Positions 24,922 to 32,915 of a DNA stretch of 32,915 nt are shown here, piece after piece. Positions within the stretch are counted from its first letter, which is position 1. Every line of letters begins with the position of its first letter. Source of the stretch: Acidobacteriota bacterium (GTDB lineage: Bacteria; Acidobacteriota; Terriglobia; Terriglobales; Acidobacteriaceae); the NCBI GenBank assembly GCA_021818105.1, contig JAKAFB010000034.1:1-32915 (forward strand), in the 5' to 3' direction. Below the pieces are notes generated by a model, which ran no database searches, was not told the origin of the DNA, and worked only from the letters and a program-made list of their open reading frames with translations. A program made the translations under genes and the position numbers.

Positions 24922-26148
24922 ATGAAGCTGATAGAAGCCTTCAAACTTGCGATGCAGTCGCTGTGGGGCAACAAGCTGCGATCCATTCTGACGCTGATTG
25001 GCGTGGTGATGGGCGTGGCTTCAGTGATCATGGTGATCACCCTGGTGAACGGCGCAAACCGCTACGTGGCAACGAAGCTTTCAGGCTACGGAGCCGACGT
25101 GTTCACGGTGTCGCGGATGCCGCAGGTAATCTTCTCTGCCGAGGAGTACCTGAGCTACCAGAAGCGCAAGATTCTGCGCATGGACGACTATGAGGCCGTG
25201 AAGGCGGCGTGCACGGATTGCAGCGAAGTGGGGGCTCTGCTGAGCAAGTCAACGAACGTGGTGGCCAACGGGCACTCCAGCAACAACACGGAGGTGCGGG
25301 GCTACACGTGGACGATGCTTTCACTGAACAACATCGAGATTGAGATGGGGCGTGGGTTTACGCCGATTGATGAGGAGCGCGCGACCAAGAACGCGATTGT
25401 GGGCTACGACATTGTGGACAACCTGCTGGGGCCGGGCGACCCGATCGGCAAGGAGATCCGCGTGGACGGGATTCCCTACACGATTATTGGCGTGGCGGAG
25501 CGGCTGGGCAAGACGCTGGGGCAGTCACAGGACAACTGGGTGGCTGTGCCGATAACAACCTATCAGCAGAACTACGGCTACAACGACTCGGTGACGATCT
25601 ATGCGCGCGCGGGGGGCAATGCGCAAGTGATGGCGCAGGCCGAGGACCAGGTGCGCGTGCTGATGCGCACGCGGCGGCACAACGAACCGGACAAGCCGGA
25701 CGACTTCAATCTCGAAACCAACGATACATTTCTGGACATCTGGAAGCAGATCAGCTCGCTGTTTGTATGGGTAGTGCTGGGGCTGGCCTCGATTGCACTT
25801 GTGGTGGGCGGCGTGGTGATTATGAACATCATGCTGGTGAGCGTGACGGAGCGGACGCGGGAGATTGGCGTGCGCAAGGCGCTGGGCGCCAAGCAACGCG
25901 ATGTACTACTGCAGTTCCTGATTGAGAGCGCATCGCTGGCCGTGGTTGGCGGCGCATTCGGCGTAGGCGGCGGCATCCTGGTAGGCAAACTAATCACGAT
26001 CTTCGTGGGATTCCCGACGGCGGTGCCGGTGTGGGCGATCCTCCTGGGACTGCTGCTGGCCGGAGCGGTAGGCATCTTCTTTGGGGTGTATCCGGCGAGC
26101 AAGGCGGCGAAGCTGGACCCGGTGGTGGCGCTGCGGGCGGAACTGTAG
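24922..26148 (+). CDS. MacB/FtsX-type ABC transporter permease, paralogue 1
   Basis: The product is 408 aa. It has an N-terminal membrane helix (LRSILTLIGVVMGVASVIMV), a large periplasmic MacB_PCD domain (about 50-270) and a C-terminal FtsX domain with three helices (LFVWVVLGLASIALVVGGVV, the VVGGAFGVGGGILVGKL region and VWAILLGLLLAGAVGIFFGV). VYPASKAAKLDPVVALRAE at the end is the standard MacB C-terminus. Such permeases pair with a separate ATPase to drive export or lipoprotein-related tasks by mechanotransmission; no ATPase gene is in the window. ATG 24922 has only a weak GCGGAA site upstream. The next permease begins 41 bp later. Confidence 0.88.
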   Translation: MKLIEAFKLAMQSLWGNKLRSILTLIGVVMGVASVIMVITLVNGANRYVATKLSGYGADVFTVSRMPQVIFSAEEYLSYQKRKILRMDDYEAVKAACTDCSEVGALLSKSTNVVANGHSSNNTEVRGYTWTMLSLNNIEIEMGRGFTPIDEERATKNAIVGYDIVDNLLGPGDPIGKEIRVDGIPYTIIGVAERLGKTLGQSQDNWVAVPITTYQQNYGYNDSVTIYARAGGNAQVMAQAEDQVRVLMRTRRHNEPDKPDDFNLETNDTFLDIWKQISSLFVWVVLGLASIALVVGGVVIMNIMLVSVTERTREIGVRKALGAKQRDVLLQFLIESASLAVVGGAFGVGGGILVGKLITIFVGFPTAVPVWAILLGLLLAGAVGIFFGVYPASKAAKLDPVVALRAEL

Positions 26149-26189
26149 TGGCGGGGCGGGCGACCGCTGACGACTGGAGTGTTTTTGTT

Positions 26190-27440
26190 GTGCGAGGACA
26201 GACGCGCGAATCCGTGAAGATGGCGCTGCAGACGCTGCGCGCGAACAAGCTGCGCTCCGGGCTGACGGTGCTGGGCATCGTGATTGGAGTGAGCACGGTG
26301 ATCACGATCTCCTCGGCCATCAACGGGCTGAATAAGCGCGTGGGGGACTGGGTGAGCTCGCTGGGCACGAACGTGATCTGGGTCTTCCACATGCCGGTGA
26401 TCGGGGTGCGGCCCACGGCGGAGATGCTGGCGCGGAAGAAGCTGACGATGGAAGACGTGATGGCGCTGCGCGAGCTGCCGCACGTAGTGGCGGTAGACGG
26501 CGGACGGCAGCACGTGGGGCAGTTCCGCGTGGGCCAGGTGAGCGTGAAGTACAACGGCAAGAAGGTGGCGGGGACGATTCTGCAGGGCGACACGGCCGAG
26601 GTGAGCGAGGTGAACGACCTGACGCTGCTGCAGGGGCGCATCTTTACGGACGAGGAGGACCAGCGCGCGGCACACGTGTGCGTGCTGGGCCATGACACTT
26701 GGCAAGAGCTGTTTGGAGACGAGTCTGCGATTGGCAAGGAAGTGAACGTGGAAACGGGCCTCTACACGGTGATTGGCGTGCTGGACAAGCAGAAGCAGCC
26801 GTTTGGCGGGGGCAAAAATCCCCAGGACAACAGCGTGTATTTTCCCATGGGCACCTTCCGCAACCTGCACCCGGAGGACAGGGACCTGTGGGTGAGCGTG
26901 AAGTATGACGACCCGAAGAATAAGGAACTGGTGCAGGAGCAGATCCGCGAACTGCTGCGCGTCCGGCGCAAGGTTCCCGTGGACAAGCCGGACGATTTTG
27001 AAATCTTCGGACCGGACACGATCAGCAAGCTGTGGGGACAACTGACGGGCGGGCTGGTGCTGTTCATGATTGCTGTAAGCAGCGTGGGGCTGATGGTGGG
27101 CGGCGTGGGCGTGATGAACATCATGCTGGTGAGCGTGACGGAGCGGACGCGGGAGATTGGGGTGCGTAAGGCGCTGGGCGCGACAAAGCGCACGGTGCTG
27201 ACGCAGTTCACGACCGAAGCGGTGACGCTGTGCGCGGTGGGCGGAGTGATTGGCGTAATCGTAGGCGCGATTGTGACAGGAACTGTCTATCTGCTGCCGA
27301 TAGGGCTACCGGCGACGCTGTCACTGGTCTGGGTGCTAATCGGGTTTGGCGTGTCGTGCGCGATAGGGCTGCTGTTTGGGATTTATCCGGCGTGGAAGGC
27401 GGCGAACCTGGACCCAATAGAGGCACTACGCTACGAGTAG
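26190..27440 (+). CDS. MacB/FtsX-type ABC transporter permease, paralogue 2
   Basis: The product is 416 aa with the layout of paralogue 1: an N-terminal helix (LTVLGIVIGVSTVITISSA), a periplasmic MacB_PCD domain with VVAVDGGRQHVGQFRVG and GTILQGDTAEVSEVNDL, and a C-terminal FtsX domain (SVGLMVGGVGVMNIM) ending GIYPAWKAANLDPIEALRYE. It is much closer to paralogue 3 than to paralogue 1. The GTG at 26190 was chosen because the N-terminus RGQTRESVKMALQTLRANKL then aligns with paralogue 3; ATG 26220 is an alternative. GGAG lies nine bases upstream of the GTG. It carries a 47-nt block identical to one in both other paralogues. Confidence 0.85.
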   Translation: MRGQTRESVKMALQTLRANKLRSGLTVLGIVIGVSTVITISSAINGLNKRVGDWVSSLGTNVIWVFHMPVIGVRPTAEMLARKKLTMEDVMALRELPHVVAVDGGRQHVGQFRVGQVSVKYNGKKVAGTILQGDTAEVSEVNDLTLLQGRIFTDEEDQRAAHVCVLGHDTWQELFGDESAIGKEVNVETGLYTVIGVLDKQKQPFGGGKNPQDNSVYFPMGTFRNLHPEDRDLWVSVKYDDPKNKELVQEQIRELLRVRRKVPVDKPDDFEIFGPDTISKLWGQLTGGLVLFMIAVSSVGLMVGGVGVMNIMLVSVTERTREIGVRKALGATKRTVLTQFTTEAVTLCAVGGVIGVIVGAIVTGTVYLLPIGLPATLSLVWVLIGFGVSCAIGLLFGIYPAWKAANLDPIEALRYE

Positions 27441-27461
27441 AACAAACAGTAGTATGTGTGC

Positions 27462-28715
27462 ATGGCGAGGGGACAGAACCGCGAGGCAGTGCAGATGGCG
27501 CTGGAGACGCTGCGCGCCAATCGGTTGCGGTCAGGGCTGACAGTATTGGGCATCGTGATAGGGGTAACGACGGTCATCACCATCTCCTCGGTCATTAATG
27601 GCATCAACATCCGCGTGTCAGACTTTGTGAACTCGCTGGGCACGAATGTGTTCTGGGTGACGCGCATGCCAGTGATAGGCGTGCTGCCCACAGCCGAGAT
27701 GCTAACGCGGAAGAAGCTCACACTGGACGACGCAGCTGCTTTGCGCGAGATGCCGCACGTGGTGGACGCGGACGTGGAGGCGGACTATCGCAAGGGCTTT
27801 GCGATGGGCAAGATCAGCGCCAAATATGGCGGCAAGAAGGTCTCCGGCACGCTGCTGGAAGGCGACACGGCAAGCGTGGGCGAAGTGTCGGACATGACGC
27901 TGCTGGAGGGCAGGCTATTCACGGAGGATGAAGACCTGCGGCACACACACGTATGCGTGCTGGGACACGATACGTGGGAGGCGCTGTTTGGCGATCAATC
28001 AGCCGTGGGCAAGCAGGTGAACGTAGAGACAGGCCTTTACACGGTGATCGGCGTGCTGGACAAGCACAAGCAGCCGTTCGGCAGCGGGAAGAATCCGAAC
28101 GACAACACCATCTACTTTCCGCTGGGTACCTTCCACAACCTGCACCCGGAAGAGGATGACCTGCAGATTGTGGTGAAGTACGACACGCCGCAAAACAAGG
28201 ACCTTGTGCAGGACGAGATTCGCGAAACGCTGCGGGTGCGGCGTCGGGTGAAGGTCCAGGATGACGACAACTTTGAGATTTTTAGCACCGACTCGCTGAC
28301 GCGGCTGTGGGGACAACTGACGAGCGGACTGGTGCTCTTTATGGTCTCAGTGAGCTGTGTGGGGCTGATGGTAGGCGGCGTAGGCGTGATGAACATCATG
28401 CTGGTGAGCGTGACGGAGCGGACGCGGGAGATTGGCGTGCGCAAGGCACTGGGCGCGACGAGGCGCACGGTGCTGACGCAGTTCACGACAGAAGCGGTGA
28501 CACTGTGCGCGATGGGCGGAGTGCTGGGCGTGCTGTTGGGAGCGGTGATTACGTGGGTGGTGTATCTGCTGCCCATCGGGTTGCCGGCGACGCTTTCGCC
28601 GCCCTGGGTGGCGACGGGCTTTGGCGTGTCGTGCGCGATCGGGCTGCTGTTCGGGATTTATCCCGCATGGAAGGCTGCAACGCTGGACCCCGTTGAGGCG
28701 CTGCGGTATGAGTGA
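27462..28715 (+). CDS. MacB/FtsX-type ABC transporter permease, paralogue 3
   Basis: The product is 417 aa and a close paralogue of the preceding gene. The N-terminus is MARGQNREAVQMALETLRAN, followed by a membrane helix (LTVLGIVIGVTTVITISSV), a MacB_PCD domain with the same VNVETGLYTVIGVLDKHKQP segment, and a C-terminal FtsX domain ending GIYPAWKAATLDPVEALRYE. The ATG at 27462 follows paralogue 2 by only 21 bp and has no Shine-Dalgarno sequence, but TAGTAT sits six bases upstream. It may be translated by coupling, or from a leaderless mRNA. With the other two it forms a row of three permeases without any ATPase or membrane-fusion gene. Confidence 0.87.
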   Translation: MARGQNREAVQMALETLRANRLRSGLTVLGIVIGVTTVITISSVINGINIRVSDFVNSLGTNVFWVTRMPVIGVLPTAEMLTRKKLTLDDAAALREMPHVVDADVEADYRKGFAMGKISAKYGGKKVSGTLLEGDTASVGEVSDMTLLEGRLFTEDEDLRHTHVCVLGHDTWEALFGDQSAVGKQVNVETGLYTVIGVLDKHKQPFGSGKNPNDNTIYFPLGTFHNLHPEEDDLQIVVKYDTPQNKDLVQDEIRETLRVRRRVKVQDDDNFEIFSTDSLTRLWGQLTSGLVLFMVSVSCVGLMVGGVGVMNIMLVSVTERTREIGVRKALGATRRTVLTQFTTEAVTLCAMGGVLGVLLGAVITWVVYLLPIGLPATLSPPWVATGFGVSCAIGLLFGIYPAWKAATLDPVEALRYE

Positions 28716-28763
28716 GTGATTGCGCTTTCCTTCACCGCGCAATCGTTCGTTACACTAGGCGAT

Positions 28764-29936
28764 GTGATGCCGCACACTCTGGCCATGGCTGTGGAAGTGG
28801 CGACCACTGTGCTGGCCGTGGCCGGAATGGGCTATTTTCTGGCGGCGCTGGTGGCGGCGCGGGTGTTTGTGGCGGAGCGGCGAAGGGCCCTGCCGCAGTA
28901 TGCGCCGGGCGTGACGATTCTGAAGTCGCTGAAGGGGCTGGACCCCGGCATGCTGGACGCCTTTCGCAGCCATTGTATGCAGACCTATGCCGGCGAGTTT
29001 GAGCTGCTGTTTGGCGTGTCGTCGCTGGACGACCCGGCGGTGGCAGCGGTACAGCAGTTACAGCGCGAGTTTCCTGAACGGGCAATCCGAATTGTGGAGT
29101 GCCCGGTGCGGCTGGGCACGAACGGGAAGGTGAGCACGCTGGCGCAGCTTGTACCCCATGCGCAATACGATTGCCTGCTGGTCAATGACTCGGACATTAT
29201 GGTGAGTCCGCGCTATCTGGAGCGGGTGATGGCGCGCTTTGCGCCGGTGGCGCAGGGTCAGCCGGTGGGGCTGGTGACGGCGCTGTACCGGGGGAAGGCG
29301 CATGGCACGCTGGCCTCGCGGATGGAAGCGCTGGGCATTGCGACGGACTTTCAGGCGGGCGTGCTGCTCTCAAAGATGATTGAAGGCGGGCTGCACTACG
29401 GGCTGGGTTCGACGCTGGCGGTACGGCGCGAGGCACTCGACAGGATTGGCGGGTTTGCGGCGCTGGTGGATCATCTGGCCGACGACTACGAACTGGGCGC
29501 GCGCGTGGCGGCTGCGGGCTACAGCGTGGCGCTGAGCGGCGAGGTGGTGGAGACGGCGGTGCCCGCGTATGACTGGCGCGGCTTTGCGGATCACCAGTTG
29601 CGGTGGCTACGGACGGTGCGCGACGCGCGGCCGGGCGGCTATGCGGGGCTGGTGTTTACGCATGGGCTGGGCTGGGCGCTGCTGAATGTAGTGGCGAGCG
29701 GGGTAAGCCCCGTGAGCCTTTGGCTGCTGGGGCTAAGCTTCTTTTTGCGATTGACGGTGGCGATGACGGTGGGCGCGGAGGCGCTTGGCGACCGGCAGGT
29801 GTTGCCGAACCTATGGCTGCTGCCAGTGCGAGATGTTGTTGCGATGGGCCTATGGGTGGCGGGTTTTGCGGGGAATACGATTGTGTGGCGCGGCGAGCGG
29901 TTTGTGGTGGAGAAGGGCAGGCTGCGCAGGGCGTGA
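28764..29936 (+). CDS. hpnI: Hopanoid biosynthesis glycosyltransferase, HpnI type (GT2)
   Basis: The product is about 390 aa. An N-terminal membrane helix (VATTVLAVAGMGYFLAALVAA) precedes a GT2 domain with VTILKSLKGLDPGMLDAF, the NDSD motif (LLVNDSDIMVSPRYL), the conserved GSTLAVRREALDRIGGF, the DDYELG base and a QLRWLR motif near the end, then two C-terminal hydrophobic segments. This is the ceramide-glucosyltransferase-like family that includes HpnI, which adds N-acetylglucosamine to bacteriohopanetetrol in the hopanoid side-chain pathway. HpnJ and HpnK, its usual neighbours, are not in the window. The start may be GTG 28764 or ATG 28767; TACACT at 28751-28756 is only seven bases before the GTG, so the mRNA may be leaderless. 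Confidence 0.83.
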   Translation: MMPHTLAMAVEVATTVLAVAGMGYFLAALVAARVFVAERRRALPQYAPGVTILKSLKGLDPGMLDAFRSHCMQTYAGEFELLFGVSSLDDPAVAAVQQLQREFPERAIRIVECPVRLGTNGKVSTLAQLVPHAQYDCLLVNDSDIMVSPRYLERVMARFAPVAQGQPVGLVTALYRGKAHGTLASRMEALGIATDFQAGVLLSKMIEGGLHYGLGSTLAVRREALDRIGGFAALVDHLADDYELGARVAAAGYSVALSGEVVETAVPAYDWRGFADHQLRWLRTVRDARPGGYAGLVFTHGLGWALLNVVASGVSPVSLWLLGLSFFLRLTVAMTVGAEALGDRQVLPNLWLLPVRDVVAMGLWVAGFAGNTIVWRGERFVVEKGRLRRA

Positions 29937-30033
29937 CGCGCGCGGCGCTCCGGAAGTAGCGGTGGTATCGCAAAGCTGGAGGAGTCTGGTAGATTCGGGT
30001 GGCACGGCGATGTACCGTGCGTGGAGGCAATCC

Positions 30034-30603
30034 ATGATCTTTCCCAAGAGTGTGTGGAGTGGAGTGGCGGGCGTATGCCTGCTGGCGGCAGCATGCGGAG
30101 TGGGCCATGCACAGATGCAGGCAGCGAAGCCAGCAGTGGGCACGCAGGTGGCACCGGCGCAGGTGTTTGGCCAGGTGCTGAGTGGCTGGGAGCGGGAGTT
30201 TGTGTCACTGGCGGAGGCGATGCCGGAGGACAAATACAACTATGCGCCGACGCAGGGCGAGTTCAAGGGTGTACGCTCGTTTGCCGAGCAGGTGAAGCAT
30301 GTGGCTGAGGCGAACTATGCGTACTTTGCAGACCCGACGAAGCCGAGGGCCGACAAGAGCGCCACGATTGAGAAGCTGAAGACGAAGGCGGAGATCGTGG
30401 CGGCGCTGAAGGACTCGTTTGCCCAGGCGCATGCTTATGTGAATGCGATGACGCCGGAGAATGCGTTTGTGATGACTGAACATGGAACGCGCGCGGGTAC
30501 TGCGGCATTTGCGATTGCGCACATGATGGACCACTACGGGCAGATGGTGGTGTATCTGCGGATGAACGGCATGATTCCGCCCGCAAGCCGCGGCAGTATG
30601 TAA
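30034..30603 (+). CDS. Exported DinB-family four-helix protein
   Basis: The product is 189 aa. The signal peptide is MIFPKSVWSGVAGVCLLAAACGVGHA, with likely cleavage before QMQAA. The rest is a DinB_2-type four-helix bundle. His residues in EQVKHVAEANY and in AHMMDHYGQMVVYLRMNG fit the metal-binding triad of the fold. DinB-like proteins include thiol transferases and metal-dependent hydrolases; most are cytoplasmic, so the signal peptide is a point of interest and points to a periplasmic role. The function is unknown. ATG 30034 has GGAGG six bases upstream; ATG 30010 is upstream but has no ribosome site. The gene is 97 bp after hpnI and 60 bp before the Rieske oxygenase gene, all on the same strand. 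Confidence 0.82.
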   Translation: MIFPKSVWSGVAGVCLLAAACGVGHAQMQAAKPAVGTQVAPAQVFGQVLSGWEREFVSLAEAMPEDKYNYAPTQGEFKGVRSFAEQVKHVAEANYAYFADPTKPRADKSATIEKLKTKAEIVAALKDSFAQAHAYVNAMTPENAFVMTEHGTRAGTAAFAIAHMMDHYGQMVVYLRMNGMIPPASRGSM

Positions 30604-30609
30604 CTGGGC

Positions 30610-30634
30610 CGCCGCGTTGGACACCGACGCGGCG
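30610..30634 (+). other. Intergenic hairpin before the Rieske gene
   Basis: CGCCGCGT (30610-30617) and ACGCGGCG (30627-30634) form an 8-bp stem with a nine-base loop just after the DinB-like gene. No T-run follows, so this is not a standard terminator; it might be a processing or regulatory site. Confidence 0.45.
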
Positions 30635-30662
30635 TGCACACAGATGCTATGGTATTGGGCAA

Positions 30663-31811
30663 ATGCCGCTGGTAACGACGACAGAGACGGGCATCCCGAT
30701 TCAGGGGCCTAGCGCGACGCTGATTTACGACGACTGGTACCCGGCGCTGCGCACGGACACGCTGGACAAAAAAGGGCGGCGTGGGGGCAAGCTGGCGACG
30801 GCGATGCTGCTTGGCATCCCACTGGTGATTGGGAGGAAAAGCAACGGGCAGTTGTTTGCGATGCGCGACAGCTGCCCGCACCGTGGGATTCCGCTGAGCG
30901 TGGGGTGGTTTGACGGCCAGCGGGTGACGTGCAAATACCACGGCTGGGAGTTTGAGCCGTGCAGCGGGCAGTGCGCGGTGATTCCTTCACTCAGCAGCCA
31001 CGACCACCTGGACGCGACAAAGATTTATGCGACGGCGTATCCCTGCGAGGAGCGCGACGGGCACGCGTGGGTGTATGTGCCAAGCGCGGGCAGCGGACGC
31101 ATTGCGGACACGGCGCAGTTGAGGCCTGTGCCTGAGCTTCAGAAATTTGGCCCGCGGTATCGCTCAGCGTTTTTGACGGCGGACCTGCCGTGCAACGTGG
31201 ATCACGGGATTATCGGATTGATGGACCCGGCGCACGGGCCGTTTGTGCATCAGGCGTGGTGGTGGCGAACGCGTGGATCAATTCGCGAGAAGACGAAAAA
31301 GTTTGAGCCGATTCCCGAAGGCTTCAGGATGAGCGCGCATGCGCCGAGCGGGAACTCCGCGCCGTACAAGCTGCTGGGCGTGTATGGGCAACCGGTGGAG
31401 ACGACGATCGACTTTGTGCTGCCGAACCGGCGGACAGAGGTGATTCGCTGCGGTGAGAAGTGGTTCAGCAGCCTGACGACGGTAACGCCGGTGACTGCTT
31501 CGACGTGCCGTATTGACGTGGTGGCCGCGTGGAACGTGTTTTATCACGTGCCATTTGTGACGCCGATTGCGAAGTTCTTTGGCGCGAAGTTTGTGCGGCA
31601 GGATCAGGTGACGATGATTCAGCAGGCGGAGGGGTTAAAGCACAACCCGAGCCTGATGCTGATTGACGATGCGGACAAGCCGGCGAAGTGGTACTTCGCG
31701 TTGAAGCAGGCGCGGCTGGATGCAGATTCCCAGGCCTCAGAAGCGAGACCCGGGGCACCCGCAGTGAAGCATCCGATGGATGGTCCGGTGGAACTGCACT
31801 GGCGAAGCTGA
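30663..31811 (+). CDS. Rieske [2Fe-2S] aromatic-ring-hydroxylating-type oxygenase
   Basis: The product is 382 aa. The Rieske domain is N-terminal, with the ligands Cys71 and His73 (SCPHRG) and Cys90 and His93 (TCKYHGWEF). The catalytic domain contains the mononuclear-iron segment NVDHGIIGLMDPAHGPFVH. The family includes choline-monooxygenase-like and pheophorbide-oxygenase-like proteins; the substrate is unknown. No ferredoxin or reductase gene is adjacent. The ATG at 30663 has TATGGT nine bases upstream and no clear Shine-Dalgarno site. A 36-bp repeat (31725-31760) that is also found between genes at 19950 lies near the C-terminus and encodes exactly twelve residues, DSQASEARPGAP. The stop is 4 bp from that of the convergent phosphatase gene. 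Confidence 0.86.
   Translation: MPLVTTTETGIPIQGPSATLIYDDWYPALRTDTLDKKGRRGGKLATAMLLGIPLVIGRKSNGQLFAMRDSCPHRGIPLSVGWFDGQRVTCKYHGWEFEPCSGQCAVIPSLSSHDHLDATKIYATAYPCEERDGHAWVYVPSAGSGRIADTAQLRPVPELQKFGPRYRSAFLTADLPCNVDHGIIGLMDPAHGPFVHQAWWWRTRGSIREKTKKFEPIPEGFRMSAHAPSGNSAPYKLLGVYGQPVETTIDFVLPNRRTEVIRCGEKWFSSLTTVTPVTASTCRIDVVAAWNVFYHVPFVTPIAKFFGAKFVRQDQVTMIQQAEGLKHNPSLMLIDDADKPAKWYFALKQARLDADSQASEARPGAPAVKHPMDGPVELHWRS
31725..31760 (+). repeat. 36-bp palindromic repeat, copy 2 (inside the Rieske gene)
   Basis: It differs from copy 1 (19950-19985) at four of 36 positions. The stem is weakened to eight of ten pairs. Thirty-six bases is exactly twelve codons in the reading frame, so the gene stays open and reads DSQASEARPGAP. 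This part of the protein is hydrophilic and proline/alanine-rich, unlike the folded domain before it. Confidence 0.72.
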
Positions 31812-31815
31812 TTTC

Positions 31816-32915
31816 CTACACAACTGCAGGGGCTTCACGAGCGACGGTGAGGACGGTGATGTCGTCTTCCTGGCCGAAGGCCTGCGCGGCCTGTGCGATG
31901 AACTCCGCTGTGCGGCTGGCGAGGGCGGCGGTTCGCTCAAAGCCGAAGAGTTCGCCGGAATTGTTGCGGGCCTCGACCACTCCGTCGGTCAGCAGGGTGA
32001 GTTTGTCGTCATGACTCGCTTGAAAAGTGAATTCGCAGTAGTTGGCCTCCGCGGCGAGACCGAGAGGCAGGTTATTTTCACAGGCCAGTTCTTCGCCGTT
32101 GCGATAGGGAGGGATGTGGCCGGCGTTGGCAACGGTGCATGTGCCGTCGGGGCTGGAGTGAAGGATGAGGCAGGTGGTAAAGCCGCCATGGTTCCGGCCA
32201 AGGATGCGGCGGTTGAGGCCGGAGAGAAGCTGCGCGGGGCTGCTGGTGGTTTCGGCGAGCGCGTTGAAGGCGCCCACCAGGAGCGAGACCATCATGGCGG
32301 CGGGCATGCCCTTGCCGCTCACGTCGCCGATGGCGATGAGCACGCTGCCATCGGGACGGGGAAGAATCTGGAAGAAGTCGCCGCCTACTTCTCCGTAGGG
32401 TTTGTAGACGGATTCGATCTGGAAGCCGGGAACTGCCGGGGATTGCTCAGGAATGAGGACATTCTGCACGGCGCGGGTAGCAGCGAGCTCGGCCGCCATG
32501 CGCATCTTCTCATGGCGGTCGCGCATCAGGTCGCGCACGAAGACGGCAAGGATGACGGACCCCAGCAAGATCACGACGAAAACTGGGTACGGCCAGTCCC
32601 ATCCACCCAGGTGGATGACCCCTCCGATGCCGGTAAGGTGTTGGAAGCTGGTTGAGAGCGGCATACGCACCAGGAAGTAGCCGAGGAAAACGTAGGCTAT
32701 CGACCTGTTGGTGGCTTTGCCCTGCCGGAACCCCTGGACGACGAGAATCAGCAGAGCCAGCTCGGAAAAGACAATGGGCCACTCCCGCACAAAGGCCATC
32801 GCTGGGAACCAGCCGGCAACCGCGGCAAACCCATAAATAGGCCAGAAGTATCGCGTCCACCGGCGGTTCCGGATTCGCATCGCTTCAGCTGCAATCTCGA
32901 CGAGCACAACGACGG
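31816..32915 (-). CDS. SpoIIE/PP2C-type serine phosphatase with membrane N-terminus (5' end beyond window)
   Basis: The frame is open to the window edge, giving 366 codons; a GTG at 32907 could be an internal start but is probably not the true one. The visible N-terminal part has several membrane segments (WPIYGFAAVAGWFPAMAFV, IVFSELALLILVVQGF, AYVFLGYFLV, VFVVILLGSVILAVFV). A short linker helix (RDRHEKMRMAAELAATRAVQ) is followed by a PP2C/SpoIIE domain with the acidic metal-binding motifs YGEVGGDFFQI and LIAIGDVSGKGMPAAM, then FTTCLILHS, NAGHIPPYRN, LTLLTDGVVEAR and GQEDDITVLTVAR. Such proteins dephosphorylate partner anti-anti-sigma factors or related regulators. The stop is almost back-to-back with that of the Rieske gene. 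Confidence 0.9.
   Translation of the reverse strand, partial: VVVLVEIAAEAMRIRNRRWTRYFWPIYGFAAVAGWFPAMAFVREWPIVFSELALLILVVQGFRQGKATNRSIAYVFLGYFLVRMPLSTSFQHLTGIGGVIHLGGWDWPYPVFVVILLGSVILAVFVRDLMRDRHEKMRMAAELAATRAVQNVLIPEQSPAVPGFQIESVYKPYGEVGGDFFQILPRPDGSVLIAIGDVSGKGMPAAMMVSLLVGAFNALAETTSSPAQLLSGLNRRILGRNHGGFTTCLILHSSPDGTCTVANAGHIPPYRNGEELACENNLPLGLAAEANYCEFTFQASHDDKLTLLTDGVVEARNNSGELFGFERTAALASRTAEFIAQAAQAFGQEDDITVLTVAREAPAVV

Noticed and set aside
25599-27041. 480-codon minus-strand frame across two permease genes
   Set aside because: It is the antisense shadow of two homologous genes, has His/Arg-rich composition, and has no start signals.

Overview
The window is about 60% GC bacterial chromosome and looks like Acidobacteriota, class Terriglobia (Granulicella/Edaphobacter/Terriglobus type). 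The clues are a large Oar-like TonB-dependent receptor with an N-terminal carboxypeptidase-regulatory domain, a secreted tricorn-type protease, tandem MacB-like permeases without an ATPase, a hopanoid glycosyltransferase (HpnI), and a short RpoZ next to Rho. This assignment comes from recognising gene families; no database search was possible. No rRNA, tRNA, CRISPR array, insertion sequence or prophage was seen.

Layout. 1-2.7 kb, minus strand: the start of rho (cut by the window edge), rpoZ, a 574-bp gap, and comM. 2.7-6.2 kb, plus strand: L-serine dehydratase, a CPBP-family membrane protease, a very small Lys/Ala-rich peptide gene with its own promoter, structured leader and strong terminator, and rsmE. 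6.2-11.4 kb: a sugar-catabolism locus. A UxaA-type sugar-acid dehydratase (minus) faces away from a three-gene plus-strand operon of a secreted GH39-like glycosidase, an L-rhamnose-type mutarotase and an L-fucose/arabinose-isomerase-family protein. A long inverted repeat, probably an operator, sits between the two. 11.4-13.8 kb, minus strand: a small membrane protein, an aquaglyceroporin and a periplasmic purine-nucleoside-permease-family protein. 14.0-18.8 kb, plus strand: the Oar-like receptor behind a folded leader that can form alternative hairpins, then an exported isoaspartyl peptidase/asparaginase. 18.8-20 kb: repeats around a SAM methyltransferase. 20-24.6 kb: tricorn-like protease (minus) and an SDR-type protein (plus). 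24.9-28.7 kb: three tandem MacB/FtsX-type permeases. 28.7-31.8 kb: HpnI, an exported DinB-like protein and a Rieske oxygenase. 31.8 kb to the end: a SpoIIE/PP2C phosphatase (minus, cut by the edge).

The most unusual items are: (1) the 23-residue Lys/Ala peptide transcription unit at 5159-5384; (2) the mutually exclusive pairings in the receptor leader at 14107-14154; (3) the operator-like inverted repeat at 7976-8012; (4) a 36-bp palindromic repeat found between genes at 19950 and again, in frame, inside the Rieske oxygenase at 31725; (5) several genes whose -10-like hexamer lies 6-9 nt before the start codon, suggesting leaderless mRNAs.
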